DNA from: Phyllostachys edulis
Taxonomy: Eukaryota > Streptophyta > Magnoliopsida > Poales > Poaceae
DNA length: 64,000 nucleotides
Assembly: GCA_036346405.1 (NCBI GenBank)
Contig: CM070567.1
Span: 46,611,633-46,675,632, forward strand
Direction: 5' to 3'
In this document: piece after piece, positions 47,342-59,427 of the stretch
How the letters are laid out: each line of letters opens with the position of its first letter
Position numbering within the stretch: the first letter of the stretch is position 1
Notes under the pieces: generated by a model
Seen by the model: the letters and a program-made list of their open reading frames with translations, nothing else
Told to the model about the DNA's origin: nothing
The model's database searches: none
Program-made: the position numbers and the translations under genes

Positions 47342-48680
47342 ACACTATAGCACAAAGTCCATAATCTCTTGGGAAAAAGACTCGACTAGCTAGGGAACGA
47401 AACACCAACACTAAAAAGCTTACAAGCTGCTCAAAACCTGCTAAGGACTAATGACTGGGAGAGAAGCTCGACCTAGGCTGTGAGAAGAGTGCATCCTAGC
47501 AAACCATGGGATAAGAAGAGTGTCTAGAAAAGACACGTGCTAGAACAGAATCTTCTATCTACCCTGAACTCAACAAGCCTAACCCCTGACAAGAACCAGA
47601 TGCTATGCAAAGTAGAATAGGGGTACAATACACAAATATAAGGTATAGGGGCTCGAACCTGAGTCGCGCCGCTTGGCAGTGATATGTAGTCGAATAAGTA
47701 GAAACTGGACCATACTGCGTCTCCAAGAAGTGATAGCCAGCATCGAATGCGCATATGAGAAAGGAGAACCAACAGCTGGAGTCATGAGCCACATGTTCTC
47801 CTTCTCATCTAAAAAGACTAGACCAAAGAGATAGAAGAAGTCCATGCCTTGGTACTGGGTTAGTGAGACATTTTCTAGGGAAACAGTACTGAGACACACG
47901 ACTAGCAAGAATAGTCATATAAGCAACAATTCAGGGCATGAGCATGAAGATAGATATATCAATCGCAACACATGCTATCCAAGATATGATAAAGCTCAAG
48001 ATATCCTTAATCCATAATAAGGCATAGGAGCAAGCAAGCACATAACATATCACACAATATACATCTAGTCAAAGGTAAAGCATGCTAGTGAAGCTATGAC
48101 AAAGCTCATGTATCCAAGATTAACAATAAGACATAATAACATGTAAGCATAAAATATGTTATAGAACAAGTCATGGATAATGTATGCTAACATGGATTTT
48201 AAGTAAGCATGTGGATACATAAAGCAAAAATCAACAAGAGCAAGATAATAAATGTACCAAAACAGTACAAACTCTTAATGACAAAACCACGCTCATACAA
48301 CCATGGAAATAATGAACAACAATCTAATACATGAATACATAAGCAAGGTACTAGCAAAGGCATAACGAAAGATATCATAAGAGTAACACATGCCGATATG
48401 ATACAAGTGAGTACAAAGACAAGCACAACATGCCAAGATTGAATAATCACGAAGGTAAAGGCATGAAGGTGTAAGATAGCTCAGAAAATAGGTGAAGACG
48501 TCAATCATGAAAGCACATGCCTCTTGGAGGCCATCAAATGGAATGGAAAACCGTCTAGTGTTTCGATCACATGATGAGGTAGAAATCCAGAACCCTTCAA
48601 GTCCATATTCTCCATCCCGCGTCCCTGGTACCTACACATGAGAAAAGCAAGATGTCCAAGTCTTGGATCCCGAAGGATTA
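47342..48680. other. Non-coding segment replacing pol in the derivative
   Basis: AT-rich. The - strand frames are Cys/Leu/Tyr-rich (for example 48508-48199) without any pol motif. Origin not recognised. Confidence 0.6.
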
Positions 48681-48993
48681 GAGAGCAAATACTTAGGAAC
48701 CCAAACCTTGGACACACAGCCACTAGAAGCAATTGAACCATTATGTGAGTTAGCATGATGCAAATGATAGTCCATGCAAGAAGATCTAATACCATCCTTG
48801 GAGGCACGTTGTGAGTGGACAACTTGATGAGAAAAACGAGTTCCATCTCTAGAAAAGCGGCACTGCTCTTGCTTGAAAGCACCATGATGAAAACCAACAA
48901 AAGCACCAAAGGAACTCACACATCTTCGTCGTGGGTGTGTACCTCGATGAGTAAAATGAGGTCCACCTTTTGGGAAACGGCGGAAACCCTGCC

Positions 48994-50632
48994 TCAGGGC
49001 AGCTCGTAGACCAAAACCAAAACCACGAAAACCGAGTCCACGATGCTGTCCAACACCACTAGAAAGGTGTCAAAGAAGTCATCAACAGAGCGAGTCCTCG
49101 TGCTAGGCTCTTTAGTGTGCATGTCATGAGAAAGACTATGCCCACTAGGAGACTTAGAAGCATGAGCACGACGCATGTGTTTTGCACGTCGAAAACAGAA
49201 ATCTACAAGATGTCCATCTTTCTCACAAAATGAGCAATGGTGTAAAGGTCTACTAGGAGACGAAATACCATTGTCGCTTAAAGAAGTTCTTTGGGACAAG
49301 CTGGAAGAACTAACATCATAACTCGCCCTCGTGTCGGCACTAGGTTCAAAGATGCCATGAGATGAGAAATGTGTCCTTAAAAGCTCGACGACACATTTGA
49401 CGCCGATGTTTGACACGTCGGAAGCAAAACTCAACAATGTGTCCATCTTTCTTACAAAAGGTGCAATGATACTTCTCTTTTGAAGATGTATTACCATTTG
49501 AGGAAGAAGCACCCCTGTCTTTAGAAATCCCTTGGACAATACAAGAAGAGTCACAAAGAGTCGCACTTACCAAGGAAGAGCTACTCAAAGCAATGGCACA
49601 AATGCCAATATCAAATGATTCATATTTAGCACGTGAAGTCTCCAACTCCGAGTGCAAAGAAGTAAGAGAAATCTTGAAAACATCAATCTCGGAGTGGAGG
49701 CAAATACAAGAGTCACATGACTTAGCGCTCATATCATCGCGCAATTTCTTCAAATACTCAACCTCGCTTTTCAAGGCAATACAAGATGTGCAAGAAATTA
49801 ATGATGCTTTTGTATTAAGCATGCAATTCAAAGCATCAATTTTATTTTCTAAGCTAGCACAATTCTTGCAAGAGACTAAACCATCCTTAAGCAATTTTTC
49901 ATACTCTAAGCATATGCTAGAAGGGTTAGCTTCAATTTCAATAATTTCAGCCCTAGCATTCTCTAATTGCTTAAGGTGAATGGAATTAGTCAATTTTAAC
50001 TCCTCAAATTCAACAAGTATGCCTACACAAGAATCACAATCATTTCTAGCTATGGATCTAAATTGCCTATTTCTAACTTAGCATTATCAAGCTCATGATG
50101 TAAGGCAACACAAGAATCACATGGCATAGAAGCATTTGATTTTAATAATTCATTTTCAGATTTTAGGCAAGCAAGAGAATTATTCAAGTTATCCATGTCT
50201 ACAAGCAAGGATTCAAAAGCATACATGGATGTTTTCAATTTGGCGAGCTCATGAGATAAATCACTATTTTCTCTTTCTAAGAGCATGCAATTTAAGATCA
50301 TATGACAACAAGCCATTAATGAGTTTTTCTTTGCTCACCTTGCTTAGCTTGAGTAGGGGATCGTTCTCGGATGACTCATCATGATCATTCTCGATCGCCA
50401 CTCCACACATGCCAATGGGCTCCTTCACCTCCTTGAGCTCCAAGCGTGTCTCATCCCTGAAACCAGGACAATCAAAACAAAAGAGATCACCACAAATAAC
50501 GTAGGAGAATTTCTTCTCAACCGACAACATAAACATCGTACATTCAAGCCTTTTGTCTTGATAGACATCATCGGCAAAAGAACCACGATAAGATGCAAAG
50601 AAGCGCTCACAAGTCCACATACTAGTAGCCAT
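48994..50632 (-). pseudogene. Gag-like coiled-coil protein with CxxC repeats and two zinc knuckles
   Basis: Starts MATSMWTCERFFASYRGSF at 50632, soon after the primer site. It lacks a clear UBN2 capsid domain. The middle is a long heptad-rich region in which CDSC, CDSC, CKNC, CTSC and CDSC occur at about 50112, 50034, 49866, 49788 and 49711, each followed by a short amphipathic stretch. Then come two zinc knuckles of form CX2CX4HX4C: CTFCKKDGHIVEFC (about 49409-49477) and CSFCEKDGHLVDFC (about 49180-49243). A later - strand piece near 48690 reads VSKVWVPKYLLSNPSG, the spacer that precedes protease in SIRE-like elements. A few stops or frame changes (about 50280, 50045, 49390) break the frame. 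Gag of these elements packages RNA; the knuckles bind nucleic acid. Confidence 0.7.
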
Positions 50633-50670
50633 GCTCAAAGATCGGTAAAGATCACAAAAGAGCAAACCTC

Positions 50671-50682
50671 GCTCTGATACCA
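50671..50682 (-). other. Primer-binding site of the SIRE-type derivative
   Basis: Reads TGGTATCAGAGC on the - strand, complementary to the initiator-Met tRNA 3' end. Two bases from the LTR. Confidence 0.92.
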
Positions 50683-50684
50683 CT

Positions 50685-53289
50685 TGTTGGACCAAAAAGA
50701 CGACTAGAGGGGGGGGGGTGGGCGGGGTGAATAGGAACACGATATCTTTTTCACCTTGATCAGATTCAATAAGATTTTCACTCCAATAGCTATGAAAGCT
50801 ATGAAGATCAATATACAATTATAGCGGAAGACTTGTATTGAATCCAATCAACACCCCGAAGATAAAAAGGCCAAAATCACTAAAAACTAGAAACCAATAT
50901 AGTTGGGAGGTCAGATCTCTCAAATTGGCGGGTCGACTTTTTGGCCTAGCGGTCTGACCTCTAGCACAATGAATAGTGAAATCAGCCCGAACTTAAAATC
51001 ACAAATTAGTCTAACTTTTTATTCACAACTCCAAGCTTGATGAAACTTGGAACATACCTTCTTTCGGATGTCAGGAACCTATTCCAATCAACGATCGTGA
51101 AAATCATTGCCAAAGTTCTGACCTTTTTCCGTTTGAGTGAAGGTTGCTTCAAAACCGAGCAAAATACGAAAACGATGATTGAGATGATTTCGTAGGAGGA
51201 ATCAATCCAAGATGGCTAAGGATGGTTTCCCATACGTCCTAGCACCCTCAATCACAGAAAGAATCAAGCAAAAAGCCCTCAAGAAAACCCCTACAATCAC
51301 CCTTTCTTTCACCAAAACCGAGGCAAAAACAAATTTAGATCCAAAAGCTTGCTCGTGGGTGGATGATGATCAAGATGATTTTAAATCATACCGAACACAT
51401 CCCAGCAAGCAAGATCATAGTAAGATCCCAAATAAAAACCCTAAGAAACACCAAAAATCCAAAAGGCATTAGAGAGAGAGAGCAAGAATAAGATAGAACT
51501 CAACTTTGGGCAAATCTTGCATGGATTGATTAGATAGATTGTATATTTACAGCCACTCCATCATGGAGGACAAAAGCTCAACACTTGAGCACTCAATCAA
51601 TCCATCTCTCATGAACCCTAGCCTCTCCACTTTCCTCTCCTAGCCCTAAATCCCAAATTAGGGTTTCTAGAATCAAAGGGTTGAGGGTTACAACCAGCAC
51701 CCTCCTCTTTTATAGTGGAGGCTAGCCCTAGAGAGACATTCCAAATGGGCACCCGTTAAGCCCACATACAAACGGGTTTCACTCATGCACGCTTCTCAAA
51801 GCGTCGTCTTCATCTTCTCTTGACCTAGATCGACTCTCCTTGCGCCGTCTTGCGCTGAGGTTTCTCCAAGGCCAAGAACGTGGTTTCGCACACCACGACT
51901 TACCACTTTTTCGGTATAGGGCGATTTCCCAAAATGCCCCTCTACCGACCTTTGGCGATTCCTTTGCCTCGAAGCATCTCTCATGCTTTGTCATCATCCA
52001 TGTGACCCTAATGACTTCTTGCAAAGCCTTTCATGCGTCCGAATCCCATCGAACCGTCCTCGCTTGCAACTGGGACTAAGTCACTTGGTGCACTATATAT
52101 CTCACCATAACTGCACCCAGCTTCCTTGACCATTCAGGACCTCAGCTCCTCCCTGAGCCTAGTCTGGACCTCAGCTCCTCCTTCAGTCTAGTCCTGGGCA
52201 ACCTTGCCGTTGCCCGTCATGTTCATCACTGGTAGCTTCCGCTCCGGTTCCCTATCTTCTCGGCTTGTAAGCACTCCGCTAGTCTCAATCATCTTCCAGC
52301 ACCACCTTGATCATTTTGGACCTCAGTTCTCCTAACCTAGTCCCGATCTAGTCCGCCTCACCATGACCTAGCTCCGGTGTCCTACAACCATCACAAACAA
52401 GTAAACCGTTACGTAGCACCGCACGATACACACAATCATCAATTCACATAATTGATGAGGCATGAGCACATACCTTCACAAAAGCCTTTGCTCAAACTTC
52501 GCCTTCTGTGGTTCTAGTCCATCTTGTGCCTTTCTTGAATCCAACCATCTCACCCGATATCCACGACCATTTTGTACCTCGGTTCTCCTAACCTAGTCCC
52601 GGTCCTCCTTGTCGTTAACCATAGTTAACTCCAAGTCACCTGCACAACAATAGACCAAGCAACCATTTTCGTGCACAAGTTCTTCACAACTTGACCCATG
52701 TTAGCCAAAACATGCATCATGCAACATCTATACAATGAAACCCATGAACTTGACCTAACTAACAAACATTGCCATCAAGCTGGCTGATGAACAAGTCAAA
52801 ACCAGTTAGACCGCCACCCATGGTCGGTCTGACCGCCCCCCTGGTCGGTCTGACCACGACCTAGCCGCCGGTCTGACCGCCCTCAAGGGACTTAGCCAAA
52901 TTTCCACCCTGGAAATCCGAAACTCTCTAGAAATTTCAAACGAATAGATCTTTTGACTCGAAGCTCAAAAAAATTATGAGACCAAGTGTAGAAGAATCCC
53001 CTCTCTTGCTTACATCCTCTATTTTTGGCCTAGCTCCAAACTCAAAAGTCATTTATGGCTGGTCAGACCACCAGCCTCTTGGCCAAAGCCAGGGTCGGTC
53101 TGACCTCCAGAGGTGGCCGGTCAGACCGCCACACAGGCCGGTCTGACCGTCGCCTCTTGGCCGGTCTGACCACCGATAGCCTGGTAGCAGCAGGACTTTA
53201 CCAAAAACGAGGGTTTCTCTAAACACCTCGACGTTATTGCCAGTTGTTCAACACACTAAGATTAGAATCATATCCACATGATCTCCACA
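50685..53289 (-). repeat. 5' LTR of the SIRE-type derivative
   Basis: Starts TGTTGGACCAAAAAGACG next to the primer site and ends CTCCACA. A G-run at 50709-50719 differs in length from the other LTR. Palindrome cluster at 52805-53175. Confidence 0.95.
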
Positions 53290-53294
53290 ATGTT

Positions 53295-55525
53295 ATATGT
53301 CGGTGGTCTAAAATTAATAAGGGTTGTTGTGTGTCCCCAACATGCAGTTGGTAAATTACAATTCTTGAAAGTGGTCAGGCAAAAATTTAATCCTTTTAAT
53401 TAATACCTCTGTTAGTCCATTCTAGGTGTGGACATACGGTACAGAATGGTCAACTTTAATTCCCATTTTCATGCAATAATCATCAAATGCCTTTGAAATA
53501 AACTCTCTGGTGTTGTCCATTCTAATGGACTTCACATGATGATCAGGAAAATTATTCTTAATTTTAATTATCTGCGAGATTAGCTTTGCAAAATCGTGGT
53601 TTCTCGTAGACAATTAATATACATGCGACCATTTCGAGGAAGCATCGATTAGCACCATAAAATACCTAAATGGCCCTGATAGGGGCTATATAGGACCACA
53701 AATATCTCCCTGGATACGGTCCAGGAATGCATGGACTTCATCATTCGCTTTCAGAGCAGAAGGTCTAGTAATTAATTTCCTAGTGGCATATGCGGGGCAC
53801 ACAAAATCTTCCTGATTCAGAAAATTCTTTACGTTGACATTATGTCCTTATGAATTATTAATTATATTTCTCATCATCCTAAGACCTGGGTGGCATAATC
53901 TATCATGTCAGAGATAGAAAAGTTCAGAGCTTCTAAATACGGTTTTTAGGGCAGTATAGGCTGCATGTGCCTTAATATTAGTGTAGTATTGCCCAGTTTC
54001 AAATGAAGGAAGTCATTCTAATACCATTTTTCTACTCTTTTCAAGCTTCGTAATGAGTGGGTATTCCTTACCATACTCTTATTTAGTCTCTACGTGGAAA
54101 CCGTTAGCGCGAATATCCTCGAGAGTTCTAGTCGATTCTGGGTACAACAAGACTTCTTTAATGACCAAAGTTGTGCCCATTGTTAGTATAATTGTGGCCC
54201 TGCCTAAGCCTATTATACAAGTAACGCTGCCTGCGATCGTGGTAAGACTACCAGCATTCTTGCTGATCGACTAAAAGAATATCATCTCTCTCAAGATGGT
54301 ACTCATTGTGTCACTACCTGCTAAGCACACTTCCTCCATAGGGCACCACACGCATTCTAATATAATGTACTTTATTGTTATGCACCAGGAAGCAAGCAAC
54401 ACATAAATAAATACTTCAGATATCTGAACATAACTTGCTATTATAAATACGGGAAAATTAAGCCTTACAAGACTCATTAAAAGAATTTAATGCTTTGCTC
54501 TCCTAGATCTTACAACCATTATTCAAAGTTCTATCACAATCACAAACTACAAGTGACTGTAAAAAGATCTAAGTGCAATGCGTGCACCAGATCGACTCGG
54601 CGAAGTATGTAGAAACTTCTGCCTAAATTTGCTCCATAGCGATCTTCTCCTCTTAGGCAACTATGGTTGCGGCCGCTGCGATGTCCAAAGGAGGGGTGAT
54701 GGGGGCTGCTACAGGGCTGTCCACATCCATGAGTGCAACTAATGGCTGTGGATCCTCCCTGCCTGGAATGGTGAGGTGTGCCACATGTTGTCATTTGCCC
54801 TTCTTCTTAGACTGGAAAGCATCAATAACGTGCGACCCACGACCTTACCCTTCTTGCCCCTCTCCTTTATGAGAGGCTTCTTCACCTTGTAGCTGCTAGC
54901 ATTGGCTTCATGACCAACATTGCTTCTAGGCGGTTGTGAAATGTAGTTCTTCCTTAGAACATCATCTTGAGTTTCTGCAACTTGCAAAATGTCAATCAAT
55001 TCGGCATACTCCTTGTAGCCATCTTGACGATAGTTGCGTGCAGATTGCACCGCATTCAAGTGAAAGGTAGAGAGGGTTTTCTCAACCTTCTCCCCATCCG
55101 TGATTGCCTTACCACAGAGCTGAAGACTGGTGCAAATTTTATGCAAAGTAGAGTTGTACTTCCCCATGGTCTTGTAGTCAGCAAAACGTAGTTGGTTCCA
55201 TTCCTGCTCTACACGAGAAAGAATGGTGTACTTCAGCTTCTCGAACCGCTTCTTCAGTGCGGTTCATAAAGCTAGTGCGTTCTTCTCCGCCATATACTCA
55301 TTCTTGAGCGTTAGACAGAGATGGTGTCTGAAGAAATAAAGTGCCTGATTATTTTCCTCAGTAGTTGGAGTGGCATCCTTCAAGGTGCCAAGTCTGATAG
55401 CAGCACAGAGCTTCTTGGCTCTGAGTACGATCTCAACATCTGATGCCCAAGTCAAATAATTCTAGCCATGCTGGGCCAACTCTTCGAACTCCTGGTTCGT
55501 AATGCCAGTCATCTTTATATTCATG
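53295..55525 (-). pseudogene. Copia gag and integrase N-half remnant
   Basis: Other half of the copia element split at 42946. The integrase core piece (53613-53422) includes VKSIRMDNTREFISKAFDDY, matching the copia D-N-G-x-E-F block. Gag begins at an ATG at 55525 (MNIKMTGITNQEFEELAQHG), followed by an in-frame TAG and then NYLTWASDVEI, LKDATPTTEENNQALYF and LKNEYMAEKNALAL. These features, and the piece at 55167-54739 (LHKICTSLQLCGKAITDGEK, KTLSTFHLNAVQSARNYR), fit a UBN2-type copia gag. Coding pieces are scattered over frames and not functional. Confidence 0.85.
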
Positions 55526-56186
55526 CAAAAAGTTCATAAGATTACTGCTGGTAGTTTGCATAAAATGGTTGTAAAATTCTCATAATACTCTTCGAATTCC
55601 CGGTTCGTGATCCCGTATTTTTCTATGCATTTCTCATGATTTACTGCTATTTTCAGTGATTAAAAGCAATATAAACGATCACAGATAATCAAAAACAGTA
55701 AATACAATACATAAATTGCATAGAAATAATAATAACAAAGTTAAATACGCTTCAAACGCACAACCGATTCAAAATTTGAATTTTCAAGGCCCTTTTTTTT
55801 TTGCAGACATATGAATTTTTGGTGAATTCTGCAATTTCCAAGGGCTAAACCGCTAAATTTCAATTCTGAGAAATTTTTCACGTATTTTTAGAGTCCGAGG
55901 GCCTTCTTGCAAAATTCCTTATTCGCGTAAGGATCCACAAAATTTTCAGAATCTCGAAGGACCTTTTTGCAAAACCTCTTTTTTCGGTTTTCTCCTTTTT
56001 TTTTCTTTTCGAAAACGTTCGGACCAGCCGAATTCTTTCTGAAAACATTCGGGCCGACTGAAAATTTTCTTGGGCCGGCCTTTCCCTTTGGCCCATTGGA
56101 GCCCAGCCGATGGCCTTTTTCTTTTGGCCCACTCGGCCCAAAAGTCGGCTGCTCCATACACGGGCGACGGCCGAAGAATCTAGACC
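55526..56186 (-). other. Leader or LTR of the split copia element
   Basis: Precedes the gag start on the - strand. Rich in GGGCC and GAAAATTTT blocks, with several repeated phrases such as GTTCG(N)AATTC near 55495 and 55595. No primer-binding site or LTR terminus could be fixed, so the 5' LTR is either lost or unrecognised. Confidence 0.4.
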
Positions 56187-58622
56187 TGCCATTATGAGTT
56201 AATGGAGTATTTTGGTTATTAATGATAAATCTAATTGTGAGACTAATATGTTTATTGATACCTATTACTTAGTCTAAATTGGATATAAAGGTGAAAATCA
56301 AAGAGGTATGCATTCTACATTATACTCCTATACTTGTTGCATTCCTCGGATCCAAAATATAGGTTGAACTCCACCAAAAATCTAACTTGAATATGTGCAT
56401 ATGTTCTTTCTACACATTTGTGCATGCACACATTTAGGGGGAGTTCACTCTATGTTTTGTGGTTTCATTAGTATTGGTCCATATTCCATTTCCACATACA
56501 TTAAGGATCTTTACGATGAAACAAATCCTTTGAGTATATAAAACTTGTGTAGTTTACATATGTACTCTTGAAACATATCATATGAGTATATAAGACTTGT
56601 GTAGTTCATATATACTCATATGACTTAAATATTCAATTATTCGCTTTTGTGATGATTGCCATCAATTACCAAAGAGGGAAAGATTGTGGTATCTTGTCCC
56701 ACCATTATGAGTTAATGGTATGTTGTGGTAATTAATGACAATCACATTGTGGAACTAACATTTTCCATGAGTTGGATGAATAGGTTGAGTTCCATAGTTG
56801 GAGACTTTAGAAGATCATCATGTGTTGATGATATTGAAGTCAAGAGTTTGGAGTAAAGGATGCATCATGTGTTGATGCGTATTAAGATCTCTAAGAAGAG
56901 ATGATCATGAGTACTTCATCAAGTCAAAATAAGACCCATCATATGTTGATGGAAGTCAAGTGAAGGATGCATCATGAGTTGATGCATATCAAGTCAATGA
57001 CCCGGACTTGAAGCGAAGATGTGCGTCATCAAGCTTCAAGTGGTTGCTCAAGGCAAAGGTATGACTAGCTAGGGCTAAGGATGTGTTTCTAGTCTTTTAC
57101 TGGTCTTGGTGTTTGGTTGGAAGACCAGATTGCTAGTATAGGTTGCCGTACTATTAAGAGGGGTCTATGACTAGTAGCTTGAGTTAAGTCATATGTTGAT
57201 AGCTCATTGTGTTTGCTCTAGCTCTCGTTAGCATGTTGCTATTATTTGCGAATGTGTTTTGCAAATAGTTGAAGCTCATGCATAATCCTTGTAGCATGTG
57301 ACTTTAGTTTATGAATGTGTTTTGTAAATGGTTTAAGTCCATGTACTTTATTCCTTGTGGTATTGATTCTAAAAGTTGGCAAATGTGTTTTGCAACTTGG
57401 TCAGAATCTTGCCTTTGAACCCGTGTTTGAATCACTTTGTCAATTGTCAAATGTGTTTTGCAATTGAATTTGTTTTCGATGCAATCTACTGATTTATCAG
57501 GAAAATCGGTTGTACCGGCGTGTTGTCTGCGGTACAATACGACCGGATCTTGGTACGGTATGACCGCACATCGGTTGTTCCGATTTCCAATTGGTGGTTC
57601 GGTTAAAACAGTACCGGTGTTTTTGGGACGGTGCCTCCCCTTGACAATCGGTAGTACCGCGCTCCTTGAGTGGTACGACTGGCCTTAGCGGTTGTACCGC
57701 ATGTTGGTTGGCGGTCGTACCGCGCCGATGTCCAACGGCTAGTTTTATAGCCATCGGAGAAGGTGCGGTAGTACCACTCGGTACTTGGCGGTACGACTGC
57801 ACGTGCTAATTTTTCAGTAGACCTTTGTCCAACGGCTAGCTTTTATGTGTGGGCTATAAATACCCACCTTGGCCGTGTGTGGGCAAGTTGCTGGTGCCAT
57901 ATTCATCTCCATTGAGCTAAGAGCAAGCCCTCTACTATCTCTTGTGCATGTGTTGCACTTAGTGAGCTTTGAGAGGCAAACCCTAATTGCATTAGGTAGT
58001 GGATTGAGTATCCACTGGAGCTTAGACACTTGATTGGTTGAAGTGAGCGTCTTCGACTTGTTACACTTGGTGTTTGCCGATACCTAAACGGCGTGGAGAC
58101 ATCGTGGTTCGGTGATCTTCTCAAAGAAGGTTGTGAGAAGACCCGGACGTTTGTGAGTGGCTTGGTGCTCACCATCTCCGGAGCGGAGGAAGTGCAACCT
58201 TAGTGGATCGAGGTGTTGGTTCAGTTTGGAACCGGTTCAAGTGGTTGGACTTACCTCGGAGGTGTTGGTTCAAGTTGTGGAGCCGGTCCAACGTGGTTGG
58301 GCTTACCTCAACGTGGATTAGGGGAGACCGGCAAGTCTCCGATCACCACGGTAAAACATCATCGTGTCAATCATGGTTTGCATTCTTGTGCTTTACATTG
58401 TGCAATTTATATTACTTGCATTTCATTGCTTACTTATATGTGTTTGTTTGCTTTCATTCTATAGTCTCATATTGTTGGCTCACTTAGTAAAGACTAGTTG
58501 ATTTAGGCTTTAATTGTGCAAAATCGATTTGTTTATATTTCCGCATTAGAAATCGGTTTTAGCCAAAGAAGTTTTTAAAACCGCCTATTTACCCCCCTCC
58601 AGTCGACCTTCTCGATCTTACG
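56187..58622 (+). mobile_element. 3' end and LTR of a second SIRE-type copia element
   Basis: The 3' internal region (to 56684) includes TTAGGGGGAGTTCACTC and a terminal ACCAAAGAGGGAAAGAT tract. The LTR runs from TGTGGTATCTTGTCCC at 56685 to about 58622 (...CCAGTCGACCTTCTCGATCTT). The GTAATTAATGACAATCACA stretch after the start and the CGACC...CTCGATC end resemble other SIRE LTRs. No primer site follows, so this is a 3' LTR. The rest of the element is missing on the left. Confidence 0.7.
56685..58622 (+). repeat. LTR of the second SIRE-type element
   Basis: About 1.94 kb. Carries clustered GGTACGACC/CGGTTGTACCG/CGGTAGTACC palindromes at 57505-57800. The right end is approximate because the terminal CA is not intact. 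Confidence 0.65.
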
Positions 58623-59427
58623 GCGTTGCGGCTTTCGTCTTGCGGTGACACCGTCTTGAGGCAGAGGCTGCACAAACTGCAGTGCAAAGTGAGTGGCATA
58701 GCCATGAGGGAGCGGCTTGGCGAGGCCGTCTGGCGGCGCTGCGAGCTAGCGGCGCCGCCTTGTGGAGGAAGCGTGAGGTGGTGGGCGCGGCGAAGCTCGT
58801 GCGCTCGTGCCGGGTTGTGGCGTATGTAGTTGGCCGGACTTGCGGCGGAAGGCTCGTCGGAGGCGGCGGCGGCACGCTGCTGCACGGCGCAACGGCTTCC
58901 GTGGCGTGGCTACGAGCCAACGCGGCACGTTTGGTGGCTGCTGCAGGGCGTGCGGCGGTGCGGCGGCGCTGGTGGCTACGTGAGGACGGTCGGTGAGTGC
59001 ACGCGGCACGGAGCCTATGCGGGCGGCAGCTTCAAGCGTGGACGGTCAGCTTCATGGCGCGGACAACCGACTTCATGTTGTATAGAGCGCTTCTGCGGTG
59101 TGGTAGGCGGCTGGCTGCCGGCGGCACTTCTTCGGGCGCCATGGCTTCTAGCCGGAGTGGCTTCAGGCCGATGCGGAGCGGAGGTCGGCGGCGACGTGGC
59201 CGTACAGGGCCGTTGGCCGTCCCCCTTTTTCGTTTTGTTTACTGTTCATTGCGATACTATTCATGCAATTCACTGATCGGCTTGGTCGACGACTTCAAGT
59301 CAGTTTGTGTTAGGTTAGAACGGATTTACAGTCCAGTGTGCAATCATCATCTACTCTTTCATGCAATCTATTGATTCATGTTGTATTGGGGTCTTGAATT
59401 GGGATTGGTGGTTGGTCATTGCTGATA
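58623..59427. other. GC-rich segment of unknown origin
   Basis: 58625-59220 is GC-rich and open in several frames on both strands with Ala/Arg/Pro-rich products and no domain. 59220-59427 is AT-rich. It lies between two truncated elements and might be LTR sequence. I see no supportable gene. Confidence 0.4.

Larger units (their letters stand above)
42947..53289 (-). mobile_element. SIRE-type Ty1/copia derivative lacking most of pol, 10.3 kb
   Basis: Complete ends: LTRs at 42947-45558 (2612 bp) and 50685-53289 (2605 bp), perfect target duplication ATGTT (42942-42946 and 53290-53294), initiator-Met-type primer site, and polypurine tract. On the - strand it keeps a gag-like region and the very last RNase H residues, but no protease, integrase or RT frame lies between. 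It is therefore a non-autonomous element that must have moved with enzymes from a relative. Insertion was into the integrase of an older copia element. Confidence 0.92.

Noticed and set aside
58589..59374. Ala/Arg-rich frames on both strands
   Set aside because: No consistent frame or motif. GC-rich non-coding sequence between truncated elements is the simpler reading.
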